In this document: piece after piece, positions 18,889 to 28,138 of the stretch
How the letters are laid out: each line of letters opens with the position of its first letter
How positions within the stretch are numbered: the stretch's first letter is position 1
Position numbers and translations under genes: made by a program
From: Calothrix sp. FI2-JRJ7
GTDB lineage: Bacteria > Cyanobacteriota > Cyanobacteriia > Cyanobacteriales > Nostocaceae
Assembly: GCA_019359675.1 (NCBI GenBank)
Contig: JAHHGX010000091.1
Coordinates: 248,001-312,000, forward strand
Direction: 5' to 3'
DNA length: 64,000 bases
The notes under the pieces: model-generated
The model's database searches: none
Seen by the model: the letters and a program-made list of their open reading frames with translations, nothing else
What the model was told of the DNA's origin: nothing

Positions 18889-21800
18889 ATGTCATTTAAT
18901 ATTTCAGCTTGGTCGATTAAAAAACCAGTTCCGACCATAATTTTATTTATAATTTTGACCTTAATCGGTTGGTATTCGTTCACCACTTTGGGAATAGATA
19001 TTAACCCTAATATTGACGTTCCGACTGTTTCGGTGACAGTAACACAACCCGGTGCTGGTCCCGCCGAACTGGAATCACAAGTTACTAAGAAAGTAGAAGA
19101 TGCCGTTGCTTCTTTGGGTAATATCGACGAGTTACGCTCGACAGTCACTGATGGCTCTAGCGTTACAACGATTAATTTTGTTTTGGGTACAAACACTGAC
19201 CGTGCAACAAATGATGTTCGTAACGCAATTGCCCAAATACGACAAAATTTACCCCAAGATGTTAATGACCCAATTGTTAAACGGTTGGAATTTTCTGGTG
19301 GGCCAATTATGACCTACGCGGTAACATCAGAATCTCGTTCAGTCGAAGATTTAAGTAATATAGTTGACCAAACAATTAGCCGTGCGCTTCTGGGTGTTCG
19401 TGGAGTTGCTCAAATTAACCGTGTTGGAGGAGTAGATAGGGAAGTACGTGTAAACTTAGACCTAGAAAGATTACAGTCTTTGGGTATTACTGCTACTCAA
19501 GTAAACGACCAAATTGGAGCGTTCAATATTAATTTACCTGGAGGACGTGCTGAAGTTGGTGGCAGTGAGCAAAGTATTCGTACTCTTGGTAGTGCCGAAA
19601 GTGTCTCTGCTCTAAAGAACTATGAAATTGTCTTGCCTGGGGGAGGAAGTGTACCTTTAGCTTCTTTGGGAAATATAGATGATAGTTTTGGCGATGTTCG
19701 TCAAGCAGCAAAATTAAATAATAAACCCGTTGTCGCTTTTGAAGTGTTGCGAAGTACGGGCAGCGTCATGGTGACTGTTGAAGAAGGAGTTAAGCAAGCA
19801 GTCGTACAACTGCAAAAAACTCTGCCTAAAGATGTCAAACTTGAGCTAATTTTTACGCGCGCTACGTTTGTTAGGCAGTCCTACGAAAGCACCATCGATG
19901 AATTAATTCAAGCGTCAGTACTGGCGGTAATAGTAATTTTATTGTTTTTACGTGATTGGCGTGCGACATTAATTACTGCTGTAGCTTTACCTTTATCGAT
20001 GATACCTACCTTTGCTGTACAGCAAGCGTTAGGTTACACGCTTAACAATATGACATTGTTAGGGTTAGCTTTGGCGGTGGGTAACTTAGTCGATGACGCG
20101 GTAGTAGAAATTGAAAATATGGAACGGCACATGGCGATGGGCAAAACGCCAATGAAAGCTTCCTTCGACTCCTCTGCTGAAGTCGGGTTAGCTGCAATTG
20201 CATCGGGTGCTACAATCATTGCCGTATTTTTACCTGTTGCCTTTATGGGAGGGGTTCCAGGTCAATTTTTCCAACCATTTGGTGTTACTGTTGCCGTTTC
20301 TACTCTTTTTTCTACCTTGGTAGCGCGCATGGTTACTCCTATGATGGGCGCCTATTTACTCAAAGATAAGCACGAAGGTCAAAATGCTGAAGGTAGAGAT
20401 GCAGTTCGTGTCTCTAATTTAAATCGTGGTAAGGGGCGCCGTTTTAAACCTTATGCTTCAGTATTAAAATGGTCTTTGCGCCATCGCATCATTACAATTG
20501 GCATCGCGATTGGATTCTTTATAGCTTCTTTAATGCTTGTACCGCTTATTCCTAAAGGGTTAGTGGATGGTGGAGATATCGGTATTTCTACGGTAAATAT
20601 TGAATTACCACCAGGTTCAACGTTAAGAGATGTTGACAGAGCAAGCACAATAGCAACTAATATTATTCGCCAAAATCCTTTAGTAGAAAGTGTTCTCGCA
20701 ACAGAACAAATAAATACCGCTTCACTAACGGTTAAACTAAAACCTAGAGAACAACGTAATATTTCTCAAATCGAATACGAAAATCAAACACGTCCATTAC
20801 TTGAAAAAGTACCTGGCGCCCGTATTAGTTTTGCCTCGGCAGGTGCCGTTGGTGGACGTAAAGACTTAACTATATTATTACAAAGCGAAAACCCTGAAGC
20901 ATTAAATAGGTCTGCTGTGGCGTTGGAATCACAAATGCGGACAATACCTGGTGTCGTTGAAGTATCTTCAAGTGCTAGTTTAGTTAAACCAGAAATACTT
21001 GTCATTCCAGACCCACAGCGTGCGGCAGATTTGGGAGTCACCGTACAATCAATAGCACGAACAGCATCGTTAGCAACAATTGGTGATAACGAAGCCAACC
21101 TGGCAAAATTTAATTTACCCGACCGTCAAATTCCCATACGTGTACAAATTGACCCCAAAGCTAGGGCAGATATTAATACATTCAAAAATCTTCGTGTACC
21201 TTCTTCAAATGGTGGCACTGTACCGCTACTTTCCGTTGCGAATATTAAATTTGGTAGTGGACCTTCAACAATTAACCGTTTTGACCGTCTGCGTCAAGTC
21301 TCAGTAGAAGCTAACTTAACCGGATTATCATTAGGTGATGCTTTAACCAAAGTTTCTCAGTTGCCAGCGCTGCAAAATTTGCCTGCTGAAGTTATTCAGC
21401 GTAGCTCAGGTGACGCAAAAATCATGCAGGATATTTTTAGCCGCTTTGGTTTAGCTGTACTTTTGGCAATTACCTGTATATACGCGATATTGGTGCTACT
21501 TTACAACAACTTTTTGCATCCTATTACCATCATGGCAGCATTACCATTTTGTTTGGGAGGCGCCTTAATTGGCTTATTAGTATCACAAAAAGCATTGGGT
21601 ATATACGCGCTGATTGGAATTGTATTGTTGTTAGGTATTGTTACTAAGAACTCTATTTTGCTCGTAGACTACACCATTATCAACATGGAAGAAGGAAAAC
21701 CGCAGCGTGCAGCGTTAATTGAAGCTGGGGTATCGCGGTTGCGTCCTATCATGATGACATCATTAGCGAGTATTGCAGGCACAATTCCATTAGCATTAGG

Positions 21801-22068
21801 AATTGGGGCAGGCGCCGAAGTTCGTCAACCAATGGGAGTGGCAATTTTAGGAGGTTTTACAACATCAACGTTGCTAACGCTGCTTGTCGTACCTGTCTTA
21901 TTTAGTTATATAGACGACTTCCAAAGCTGGATTATAAACTTATTCAAATATGGGTTTGGCAAAAAACGGCGCCCTCGTGGAGACGTGAATCGTGGAAACG
22001 TGAATCGTGAAGACGTGATTAATCACGTCTCTACAACAAATGTTGAGGATGAAAAAGTAAAGTATTAA
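18889..22068 (+). CDS. RND efflux pump, AcrB/HAE1-like permease
   Basis: A 1059-residue inner-membrane proton-driven efflux pump. It has twelve expected membrane segments and two large periplasmic loops. The TM4 proton-relay motif is visible as VGNLVDDAVVEIENMERH (adjacent Asp residues). The N-terminus FNISAWSIKKPVPTI is typical. The substrate is probably hydrophobic small molecules, but this is not readable from the sequence. The last 30 or so residues are encoded by 15-bp repeat units and a palindrome, an apparent repeat-derived extension. It follows the adaptor gene; the intervening hairpin may reduce coupling. Confidence 0.92.
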   Translation: MSFNISAWSIKKPVPTIILFIILTLIGWYSFTTLGIDINPNIDVPTVSVTVTQPGAGPAELESQVTKKVEDAVASLGNIDELRSTVTDGSSVTTINFVLGTNTDRATNDVRNAIAQIRQNLPQDVNDPIVKRLEFSGGPIMTYAVTSESRSVEDLSNIVDQTISRALLGVRGVAQINRVGGVDREVRVNLDLERLQSLGITATQVNDQIGAFNINLPGGRAEVGGSEQSIRTLGSAESVSALKNYEIVLPGGGSVPLASLGNIDDSFGDVRQAAKLNNKPVVAFEVLRSTGSVMVTVEEGVKQAVVQLQKTLPKDVKLELIFTRATFVRQSYESTIDELIQASVLAVIVILLFLRDWRATLITAVALPLSMIPTFAVQQALGYTLNNMTLLGLALAVGNLVDDAVVEIENMERHMAMGKTPMKASFDSSAEVGLAAIASGATIIAVFLPVAFMGGVPGQFFQPFGVTVAVSTLFSTLVARMVTPMMGAYLLKDKHEGQNAEGRDAVRVSNLNRGKGRRFKPYASVLKWSLRHRIITIGIAIGFFIASLMLVPLIPKGLVDGGDIGISTVNIELPPGSTLRDVDRASTIATNIIRQNPLVESVLATEQINTASLTVKLKPREQRNISQIEYENQTRPLLEKVPGARISFASAGAVGGRKDLTILLQSENPEALNRSAVALESQMRTIPGVVEVSSSASLVKPEILVIPDPQRAADLGVTVQSIARTASLATIGDNEANLAKFNLPDRQIPIRVQIDPKARADINTFKNLRVPSSNGGTVPLLSVANIKFGSGPSTINRFDRLRQVSVEANLTGLSLGDALTKVSQLPALQNLPAEVIQRSSGDAKIMQDIFSRFGLAVLLAITCIYAILVLLYNNFLHPITIMAALPFCLGGALIGLLVSQKALGIYALIGIVLLLGIVTKNSILLVDYTIINMEEGKPQRAALIEAGVSRLRPIMMTSLASIAGTIPLALGIGAGAEVRQPMGVAILGGFTTSTLLTLLVVPVLFSYIDDFQSWIINLFKYGFGKKRRPRGDVNRGNVNREDVINHVSTTNVEDEKVKY
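21976..22033 (+). repeat. Three 15-bp units and a GTAGAGAC-type palindrome inside the pump gene
   Basis: Units CGTGGAGACGTGAAT, CGTGGAAACGTGAAT and CGTGAAGACGTGATT occupy 21976-22020, and AGACGTGATT with its reverse complement spans 22011-22030. They encode RGDVN, RGNVN, REDVI and NHVST at the pump C-terminus. Confidence 0.85.
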
Positions 22069-23693
22069 GTATCAAACATTGTTCCGCTTAGATTAGCATC
22101 TGCAAAGTTTGTATCTTTTAAATTTGTATCGCGCAAATCGGTGCCACGCAAATCGGCATTCTTCAAATTCGCGTTATTAAGATTGGCGCCACGTAAGCAC
22201 GAACCAGATAAGTTTGCTGCTGTTAAATTGGCGCCACTCAAATTTACATTACTTAAGTACATACCCATTAAATTAACGCCTGTTAAATTAGCGGCGCTTA
22301 AATTATGTGTAAAATCTTGCACATACTTAAGATTAGCTTTGCTAAGATTAGCTGTAGTTAAATTAATATGTGTTAGTTTGACGCGACTCAAATTAGCCCC
22401 ACTTAAAATAACACCAATCATATTTGCTGGAAATTGGCCTTCGGGGTCGCTTAGTTGTGCTTCAGTTAAATCAGCATCACTCAAATTAGCAAATATTAAA
22501 TTAGCACCTTCTAATCTTGCTTTAGTTAAATTAGCACCGCTTAAATTAGCTTCGCGTAAATCTGTTCCACTTAAATCAGCACCAGTTAAATTAGCACCTC
22601 GGAGATTGGCGCCGCTTAAATTAGTGTTACCAAGCTGTACACTAGTTAATAGCGCGTTTTCTAAACAGGCACCAGGAGCTATTAAATAGGCGCCTTTTGT
22701 AGCAGGGTCAAAATTATCAGGGAAAAGAGTAGCTTCGTTATAAACCGCATGTTGGAGATTTGCATCGTCTAAATTTACACCTGCTATATTGGCATCTAGT
22801 AAATTAGCTCGACTTAAACGGGCGCCTTTCATGTCTATATTTTTCAACTCAGCTTTACGTAACGTAGACCAACTTAAATTTGCACCACTTAAATCAATTC
22901 GATTTAGCTTAATTTCGCTAAAATCAACACCGCTTAAATCAGCACAACTAAGATTTGCGCCATCTAACTTTGTACGAGTTAGCTTTGCTCCACTCAAATT
23001 AGCATTGTTGAGATTAGCATGTGTCAGATTGGCGCCATATAAGTTAGTGTTATGCAGGTTGGCATTCTGAAGATTAGCATGGCTAAGGTCTGCATAGCGT
23101 AAATCAATACCGCTAAAATCGGCGCAGTTTAAATTAGCTCGATTTAGTTTGATATTATTTAGCGAATATCCAGTAAATAAGGCACCTTCTAGTTCAACTT
23201 CACAAAAATTACGTTCTCCGTTTTGATAACGATTTAGCAATTCCTCAAGATTGATTTCGGTTCGGTCTTGCGCTACATACATTTGATTAAGTAGCAATAG
23301 CATACGCTCTATCTTAAATTCTTCATCGCTGAGTTTTATAGAAGGTCTTATCGTATTGCCAGTTTGATTACTTTTTGAAACAGAAACAGTATCAATTGCT
23401 TCTAAAAAAATAGCAGTAGTATGTAGCGAAGATTCAGATTTATCAAATTTAGAAAAATCTATATCTGGATTGATATTAGCTTGTTGATACAAAAGATTTT
23501 GTAAATCTGCTACTTCCCACTGTAAACTTTCCACAATTTGAACATCGGGTCGGTTCTCAAATTTATCTATTAAATTATCTAACTCGCGTTTCATCCCTTG
23601 CAAATACTGTCTGAGTAGTACTTGCTGGCGTTCCATTTTTTCTAGCCTAGAAACCAAAGATAAAAATTCTCGTTCAGAGTTAGAAATATTCAT
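22065..23693 (-). CDS. Pentapeptide-repeat protein with N-terminal helical region
   Basis: A 542-residue protein. Residues about 1-160 are helical and charged, with heptad-like SLVSRLEKMERQQVLLRQYL at the start. Residues about 165-540 are dense A(N/D)LxX pentapeptides (ANLSGANLTGADLSG and so on), predicted to form a right-handed quadrilateral beta-helix. A break at about 310-345 (DNFDPATKGAYLIAPGACLEN) is a usual interruption in this family. No signal peptide is seen. Function unknown; pentapeptide proteins range from DNA mimics to scaffolds. Its stop overlaps the stop of the pump gene tail to tail by 3-4 bp. Confidence 0.9.
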   Translation of the reverse strand: MNISNSEREFLSLVSRLEKMERQQVLLRQYLQGMKRELDNLIDKFENRPDVQIVESLQWEVADLQNLLYQQANINPDIDFSKFDKSESSLHTTAIFLEAIDTVSVSKSNQTGNTIRPSIKLSDEEFKIERMLLLLNQMYVAQDRTEINLEELLNRYQNGERNFCEVELEGALFTGYSLNNIKLNRANLNCADFSGIDLRYADLSHANLQNANLHNTNLYGANLTHANLNNANLSGAKLTRTKLDGANLSCADLSGVDFSEIKLNRIDLSGANLSWSTLRKAELKNIDMKGARLSRANLLDANIAGVNLDDANLQHAVYNEATLFPDNFDPATKGAYLIAPGACLENALLTSVQLGNTNLSGANLRGANLTGADLSGTDLREANLSGANLTKARLEGANLIFANLSDADLTEAQLSDPEGQFPANMIGVILSGANLSRVKLTHINLTTANLSKANLKYVQDFTHNLSAANLTGVNLMGMYLSNVNLSGANLTAANLSGSCLRGANLNNANLKNADLRGTDLRDTNLKDTNFADANLSGTMFDT

Positions 23694-23815
23694 CGATTTA
23701 TAAATAAAAGTAGACTGCTAACCTGATAACCTATATGCCATGAGCATAGAAGAATCCGTATACTCGAATCCTATATCTATGTTTCCCAAGATGAGACTGC
23801 CTATAACAGGACACG

Positions 23816-25012
23816 ATGATGCGAACACTTGCGGAAATCAATGAAAAAATCAGTCAACAAAAAGCTGTAGTTTTAACCGCTTCTGAAATCAAAGCAAGAG
23901 TTGCAGAAGTTGGTGTTACTCAAGTGGCTAAAGAAGTTGATGTGATTACAACTGGTACATTTGAGCCAATGGAGTCAAGCGGCGCCATCATAAACTTAGG
24001 ACATACTGACCCACCAATAAAAATTCGGCGTTGTTGGCTTGATGGAGTGCCAGCATATTCTGGTTTTGGTGCTGTTGATTTATATATAGGCGCCAGTTGT
24101 ACAGTAGAAACAAAAGACGGTGAAGAAGCGCGTGTTCGGAAAACAACACCTAAGTTTAAACGTGGTGGTGGGCACGTCATAGAAGATTTGATTGCCGGAA
24201 AACCCATACAATTACGGGCAGAAGGGCAAGTAACCGACTGTTACCCTCGTGCTTCATTTGAAACGACAATTTCGCGCGAAACTATAAATCAGTTTTATTT
24301 ATTTAATCCCAGAAACCTTTATCAAAATTTTATAGTGGGTGTAAATGGGGGAGACAGACCACTATTTACATATCTAGGGCCGTTACAACCCCGGTTAGGA
24401 AATGCTGTATTTTCAAATCCGGGTGCAATATCACCCCTTCTCAACGACCCAAAATTACAACTCGTTGGTATCGGTACAAGGATTTTTCTAGGTGGAGGAG
24501 TTGGTTACGTGACATGGGAAGGTACTCAACATTTTCCTTTACAAAAGCGATTACCTAACGACACTCCTATAGGTCCGGCTGCCACTTTAGCATTGATTGG
24601 CGATGCGAAATCAATGGACGCTCGTTGGGTGCGAGGCTGTTACTTTAAAAACTATGGCCCATCTTTAATGCTGGGTGTAGGGGTTCCTTACCCCGTACTT
24701 AATGAAGAAGTAGTAGCTCGCTGTGCAGTTCAAGACAAAGAACTAGTGGCGCCAATAGTAGATTTTTCAATTCCTCGACGTGTTCGTCCGACATTTGGGT
24801 TAGTAAGTTATGCCCAACTAAAATCAGGACGCATTACCATCGAAGGTAAAAACGTAAGAACCGCCCCCCTTGCAAGTATGTATCTTTCATTACAAGTTGC
24901 AATTGAATTAAAACAATGGATTGAAGAGGGTAAATTTACGCTAACCGAACCTGTGGCTTCAATTTCAATGGAGCGTTCGTTTTTACCACAAGACCGATGG
25001 ACAGAATTTTAA
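23816..25012 (+). CDS. Homocysteine biosynthesis protein (COG1900/DUF39 family)
   Basis: A 398-residue protein with MRTLAEINEKI at the start and SGFGAVDLYIGAS, DCYPRASFETTIS and GTRIFLGGGVGYVTWEGTQH later, which match the family found in methanogens and some cyanobacteria and linked to sulfur transfer to aspartate semialdehyde, forming homocysteine. Its Cys residues near GAVDLYIGASCTVET and VTDCYPR are candidates for sulfur handling. Two ATGs (23816, 23819) are equally possible; ACAGGA lies just upstream. In archaea a ferredoxin partner is often adjacent; none is here. Cytoplasmic. Confidence 0.85.
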   Translation: MMRTLAEINEKISQQKAVVLTASEIKARVAEVGVTQVAKEVDVITTGTFEPMESSGAIINLGHTDPPIKIRRCWLDGVPAYSGFGAVDLYIGASCTVETKDGEEARVRKTTPKFKRGGGHVIEDLIAGKPIQLRAEGQVTDCYPRASFETTISRETINQFYLFNPRNLYQNFIVGVNGGDRPLFTYLGPLQPRLGNAVFSNPGAISPLLNDPKLQLVGIGTRIFLGGGVGYVTWEGTQHFPLQKRLPNDTPIGPAATLALIGDAKSMDARWVRGCYFKNYGPSLMLGVGVPYPVLNEEVVARCAVQDKELVAPIVDFSIPRRVRPTFGLVSYAQLKSGRITIEGKNVRTAPLASMYLSLQVAIELKQWIEEGKFTLTEPVASISMERSFLPQDRWTEF

Positions 25013-25018
25013 ATGTAG

Positions 25019-25078
25019 GGTGCGTGAAAGGTATTATATCCAATCAATGAAACGCAAATTCAAGTGCTTTCACGCACC
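25019..25078. repeat. GGTGCGTGAAAG palindromic repeat, copy 4
   Basis: Arms GGTGCGTGAAAG (25019-25030) and CTTTCACGCACC (25067-25078), directly after the homocysteine biosynthesis gene. AAAG subtype of the family. Confidence 0.8.
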
Positions 25079-25093
25079 ATAAATCGTGAGTAA

Positions 25094-25153
25094 GGTGCGT
25101 GACGCCACCAGATTACTATTTTCGTTTGAAAATTATTAATGGCGTCACACACC
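25094..25153. repeat. GGTGCGTGACGCC palindromic repeat, copy 5
   Basis: Arms GGTGCGTGACGCC (25094-25106) and GGCGTCACACACC (25141-25153). It abuts the end of the convergent gene that follows, so copies 4 and 5 fill the gap between two tail-to-tail genes. Confidence 0.8.
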
Positions 25154-26146
25154 CTACTCTTCTGGTTTTGGACGTTTAACAGGTTTGGGGGTTGGGCGCC
25201 CCGAAGTTATTGTAGGTCTAGGTGCTACTTCCACATCACTACCTTTTTTAATTGGCAGTGGAGTTTCGCCGTTGCTTGGTCTCTTGAATGGCTTTTTAGA
25301 ACCACCTTTATTAAAGCTATTAAAGGGTCTTTTTCCTCCTCCTGGGCCTCCTTTAAATGGTGGGCGCCGTTTTTTGGGCAGGTCGGCAATTGCTTTTCCG
25401 CTTTCGATGGCGAGCAAATCACCTTGGCGTATCACTTCTATATCCCAAAACTTACCTACCGCTCTTGCATCAAGAGTTCCTTTAAGCTTTAGTTTGAAAT
25501 ATTTAGGCTTATCATCCTGCTTGCGGGGAGCTTGCTTGATTTTTATGACCAAATTGCTACCATCTTGCGCTTGGTAAACAACCTCACCACGCACAGAGAA
25601 CTTACCATCTAAAACAGTTGATGAAGATGTAGTAACTTCGGATGATTCATTACTGTGTAAGGATGGTAATCTTTCTGTTTCTTCAATATTATTTGATTTA
25701 GCAAGTTTTTCTGGCTCCCAAACACCAACTATTTGAAGGTGTAGTTGGTCATTTTCTTGGCGAGTGCGTGGGTAAACAACCCATAAATGTTCTTGTTGCA
25801 GGTCGAGATGATTTTTAACCAAACTCATCATCCGCCCAAGGAGAACGGTGTTGATAGAGGTGCCATCTGCGGTAACAAGCGAACCAGTAGTAAATTGTTC
25901 GGCACTACTCACATAGCGACCTCGAATTAGACCGATTGCTCGGTACTGCATCGGTTCGCTAGGTGGTGGAATTGGAGAAAGACGATTCGTGCTTTCATCT
26001 AAAGTAGCTTCGCTATTGTCTGACAAAGTTTCTTTTGCATAAGCATGATTTTGAGTCGGAGTAGCAGATACTTCTAGCTTGGCTGAATCAAGATTTGACG
26101 TAACTGGTAAGATCGGTTCGGATGACGGCATCAGGTCGGAATTCAT
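25154..26146 (-). CDS. Hypothetical protein with basic low-complexity tail
   Basis: I do not recognise a named family. The 330-residue protein has a disordered Ser/Pro/Glu-rich N-terminus (1-65), a folded core beginning YRAIGLIRGRYV (about 67-235) with two beta-rich segments (SVRGEVVYQAQDGSNLVIKI and KYFKLKLKGTLDA), and a very basic Gly/Lys/Pro/Arg tail (about 260-330, for example FKGGPGGGKRPFNSF). The tail suggests nucleic-acid or ribosome binding; this is inference. AGGAG lies upstream of the ATG (26146). No membrane segment. Confidence 0.6.
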   Translation of the reverse strand: MNSDLMPSSEPILPVTSNLDSAKLEVSATPTQNHAYAKETLSDNSEATLDESTNRLSPIPPPSEPMQYRAIGLIRGRYVSSAEQFTTGSLVTADGTSINTVLLGRMMSLVKNHLDLQQEHLWVVYPRTRQENDQLHLQIVGVWEPEKLAKSNNIEETERLPSLHSNESSEVTTSSSTVLDGKFSVRGEVVYQAQDGSNLVIKIKQAPRKQDDKPKYFKLKLKGTLDARAVGKFWDIEVIRQGDLLAIESGKAIADLPKKRRPPFKGGPGGGKRPFNSFNKGGSKKPFKRPSNGETPLPIKKGSDVEVAPRPTITSGRPTPKPVKRPKPEE

Positions 26147-26560
26147 AGAAACTCCTTGCGACGGAGATATATTCCCGCTGTGGGATTAGATTAATCGTAA
26201 ACACAGGAAGAGCGTTTGTGTGGCTTTTGGAAAGTATATTTCTTCCATAAGCACCGTGAAGAGCATACCTTATGTGATACTGAAGACGCGATGCCAGTTA
26301 TTTCAACGAGGAACACCCACATGAAAGATACTGACTCGGGCACGAGATTCATCTCACAAGTTAGGTGTAAAAAGCGCGTCTTTATACTAGTTTCGGAAGC
26401 TTATCACAGTTACAATTCTGACGATTCCTCCTAAAGTTAGCACTCCTAGACTGCTTTGTTTTTTGCTATTTGTTATAAAGTTCACAACATAAACGCGGTA
26501 TTCCGCAAAGTTTTGCAAATTTTTAAATTTTCCTATCACGTTTAATTTAACGGAGGTTTT
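26147..26560. other. Intergenic, divergent promoter region
   Basis: A gap between the divergent basic-tailed hypothetical and TPR genes. A short open frame at 26216-26434 has no credible start or composition. No RNA gene recognised. Confidence 0.4.
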
Positions 26561-27421
26561 GTGGCTAAATCGGAAAATCGCTTAGTAGTTAGGGTTATAC
26601 TCGGATTAGCCGTCTTGGCTTTTATAGGTGTTTCCGTACTCCCCATTATTGACGGATTCAATGCATCGCGTAGTTCTCAGGCTAATAATTCTAGTAATAA
26701 CAAAGGAACGGCGCCTGTTGACCAAAAAACAAAGCTCCAAGATGAGGTACGGGGTTATGAGCTAGTTTTACAAAGAGAACCAGAAAATCAAACTGCGTTA
26801 AAAGCTTTGCTACAAGCACGTTTACAACTCCTAGCTTTGAAGCAGGGAGAAATAAAAGATGTAATTCCACCCCTTGAAAAGCTTGCTAAGTTAAACCCCG
26901 ACCAAACCAGATATGCTGTTTTGCTTGCTCAAGCCAAACAGCAAATGGGTGATCCGGAAGGTGCCGCACAAACTCTGCGCGCAGTTTTAGAGACAAAACC
27001 TGGTGATATGGATGCTTTGCAGTCAATGGTAGCGTTGCAAATGAGTCAAAAACGCCCTGAAGCTGCTATTGGCTTGTTACAAGAAGCTTTGGCTAAAGCA
27101 CCCCAAGCAAACAAAATTCAACCTGCTAGCGTTGATACAATGGCCATCCAAGTCTTAATAGGCAATATCCACGCTTCCGAAAAGCGATATGGAAAAGCTT
27201 TTGAAATTTACGAGCAAGCAATTAAGAGCGACCCCAAAGATTTTCGTCCGGTTTGGGCGAAAGCTCTCGTTCTCAAAGAGCAAGGCAAAATTGACGAAGC
27301 CAAACCTTTGTTTGCCAACGCTGCTGCTTTGGCACCTGCTCAGTATAAAGACGAAATCAATAAAACTGCTACTGAGGCGCCTAAACCGACTGCGGAACCA
27401 ACAGCAATAACTTCACCTTAA
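26561..27421 (+). CDS. Membrane-anchored TPR protein
   Basis: The 286-residue protein starts at GTG 26561 with CGGAGG 5 nt upstream. A membrane anchor (about 9-28, VVRVILGLAVLAFIGVSVL) is followed by a Ser/Asn linker and tetratricopeptide repeats from about 57 to 265 (for example YGKAFEIYEQAIKSDPKDF), ending in a Pro/Thr tail. Such proteins scaffold complex assembly at cyanobacterial membranes; no partner is indicated here. A strong hairpin terminator follows. Confidence 0.8.
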   Translation: MAKSENRLVVRVILGLAVLAFIGVSVLPIIDGFNASRSSQANNSSNNKGTAPVDQKTKLQDEVRGYELVLQREPENQTALKALLQARLQLLALKQGEIKDVIPPLEKLAKLNPDQTRYAVLLAQAKQQMGDPEGAAQTLRAVLETKPGDMDALQSMVALQMSQKRPEAAIGLLQEALAKAPQANKIQPASVDTMAIQVLIGNIHASEKRYGKAFEIYEQAIKSDPKDFRPVWAKALVLKEQGKIDEAKPLFANAAALAPAQYKDEINKTATEAPKPTAEPTAITSP

Positions 27422-27430
27422 AAAGCAGTT

Positions 27431-27466
27431 AGAAACCAGGTTTTTTAAGAAACCTGGTTTCTTTAT
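27431..27466. terminator. Bidirectional hairpin terminator
   Basis: Perfect 12-bp stem AGAAACCAGGTT (27431-27442) with AACCTGGTTTCT (27451-27462) and T-rich sequence on both sides. It lies between the convergent TPR and mnx genes and can serve both. Confidence 0.8.
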
Positions 27467-28084
27467 TTAACTTTTTTCAAATACTGCAATGATTCCAAAC
27501 ACTATAAACAAGAACCCACCGATAAAAGTAAGCTGCCGCTCACTGATGCGTCCACATAGCATTTTGCCGCAGGTAACAGCTATTGCTGCACAAATCGCGT
27601 GCCCTAAAACGGCGCCGGATGTTAAACCAAAGGGGTTATTATCAATTGCGAGTGAGATAGTCGCAAGTTGGGTTCTATCTCCCCACTCCGCAATAAAAGT
27701 TAATAAAAATCCTTCAAGCCAAATCCCCAAAGCATTTTTCTGACCTAGTTGTGCTTCTGCTTTGACGACTGCTTCCTTTGCTTCGGAGAGTACCTGGTCG
27801 CAGTTTGCCACCACAGGCATTTTACTGGCATCGTATATTAGCTTCAACCCAAAGCCCAAAAATAATCCTATTTTTGCATGATAGACAAAACTAGCTGGTA
27901 AAAGCGAAGCAATCTGTCCTAATGCTACAGAAAGTATTGTCATTGCTGCTAACGCTACCGTAACTGCGCTAAATACTAGTCGTCGCGAGTGTTGCATCGC
28001 TAAGTACATTGCAATAAAGAAGGTTTTATCACCTAGTTCCGAAACTGTAATTATAGATAATCCCGCAGTAAAAGCTGTTAGCAC
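27467..28084 (-). CDS. mnx: Manganese exporter Mnx, UPF0016/GDT1 family
   Basis: A 205-residue membrane protein with two copies of the family signature, SELGDKTFF (near residue 15) and AEWGDRTQL (near 130), each followed by hydrophobic helices; six or seven segments are expected. The length fits cyanobacterial Mnx, which moves Mn2+ from cytoplasm to the thylakoid lumen; related proteins in plants and animals carry Mn2+ or Ca2+. The start is GTG (28084) with GGAG 9 nt upstream. The yybP-ykoY riboswitch in its leader supports manganese as the substrate. Confidence 0.85.
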   Translation of the reverse strand: MLTAFTAGLSIITVSELGDKTFFIAMYLAMQHSRRLVFSAVTVALAAMTILSVALGQIASLLPASFVYHAKIGLFLGFGLKLIYDASKMPVVANCDQVLSEAKEAVVKAEAQLGQKNALGIWLEGFLLTFIAEWGDRTQLATISLAIDNNPFGLTSGAVLGHAICAAIAVTCGKMLCGRISERQLTFIGGFLFIVFGIIAVFEKS

Positions 28085-28138
28085 CTAATCAAGCTCCTTT
28101 TAATTATGTTGCGGTGTGGAACTTGATGAATGTAACAA

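Noticed and set aside
22141-22689. Open frame on the plus strand rich in KLAPLKLA repeats
   Set aside because: It is the antisense of the pentapeptide-repeat gene; the periodic codon pattern makes spurious open frames on the other strand.
22090-23190. Regularly spaced short repeats resembling a CRISPR array
   Set aside because: The 15-bp spacing encodes pentapeptides; there are no constant repeats separated by unique spacers.
26216-26434. 72-residue open frame in the gap before the TPR gene
   Set aside because: No ribosome site, odd composition, and it overlaps the promoter region of two divergent genes.
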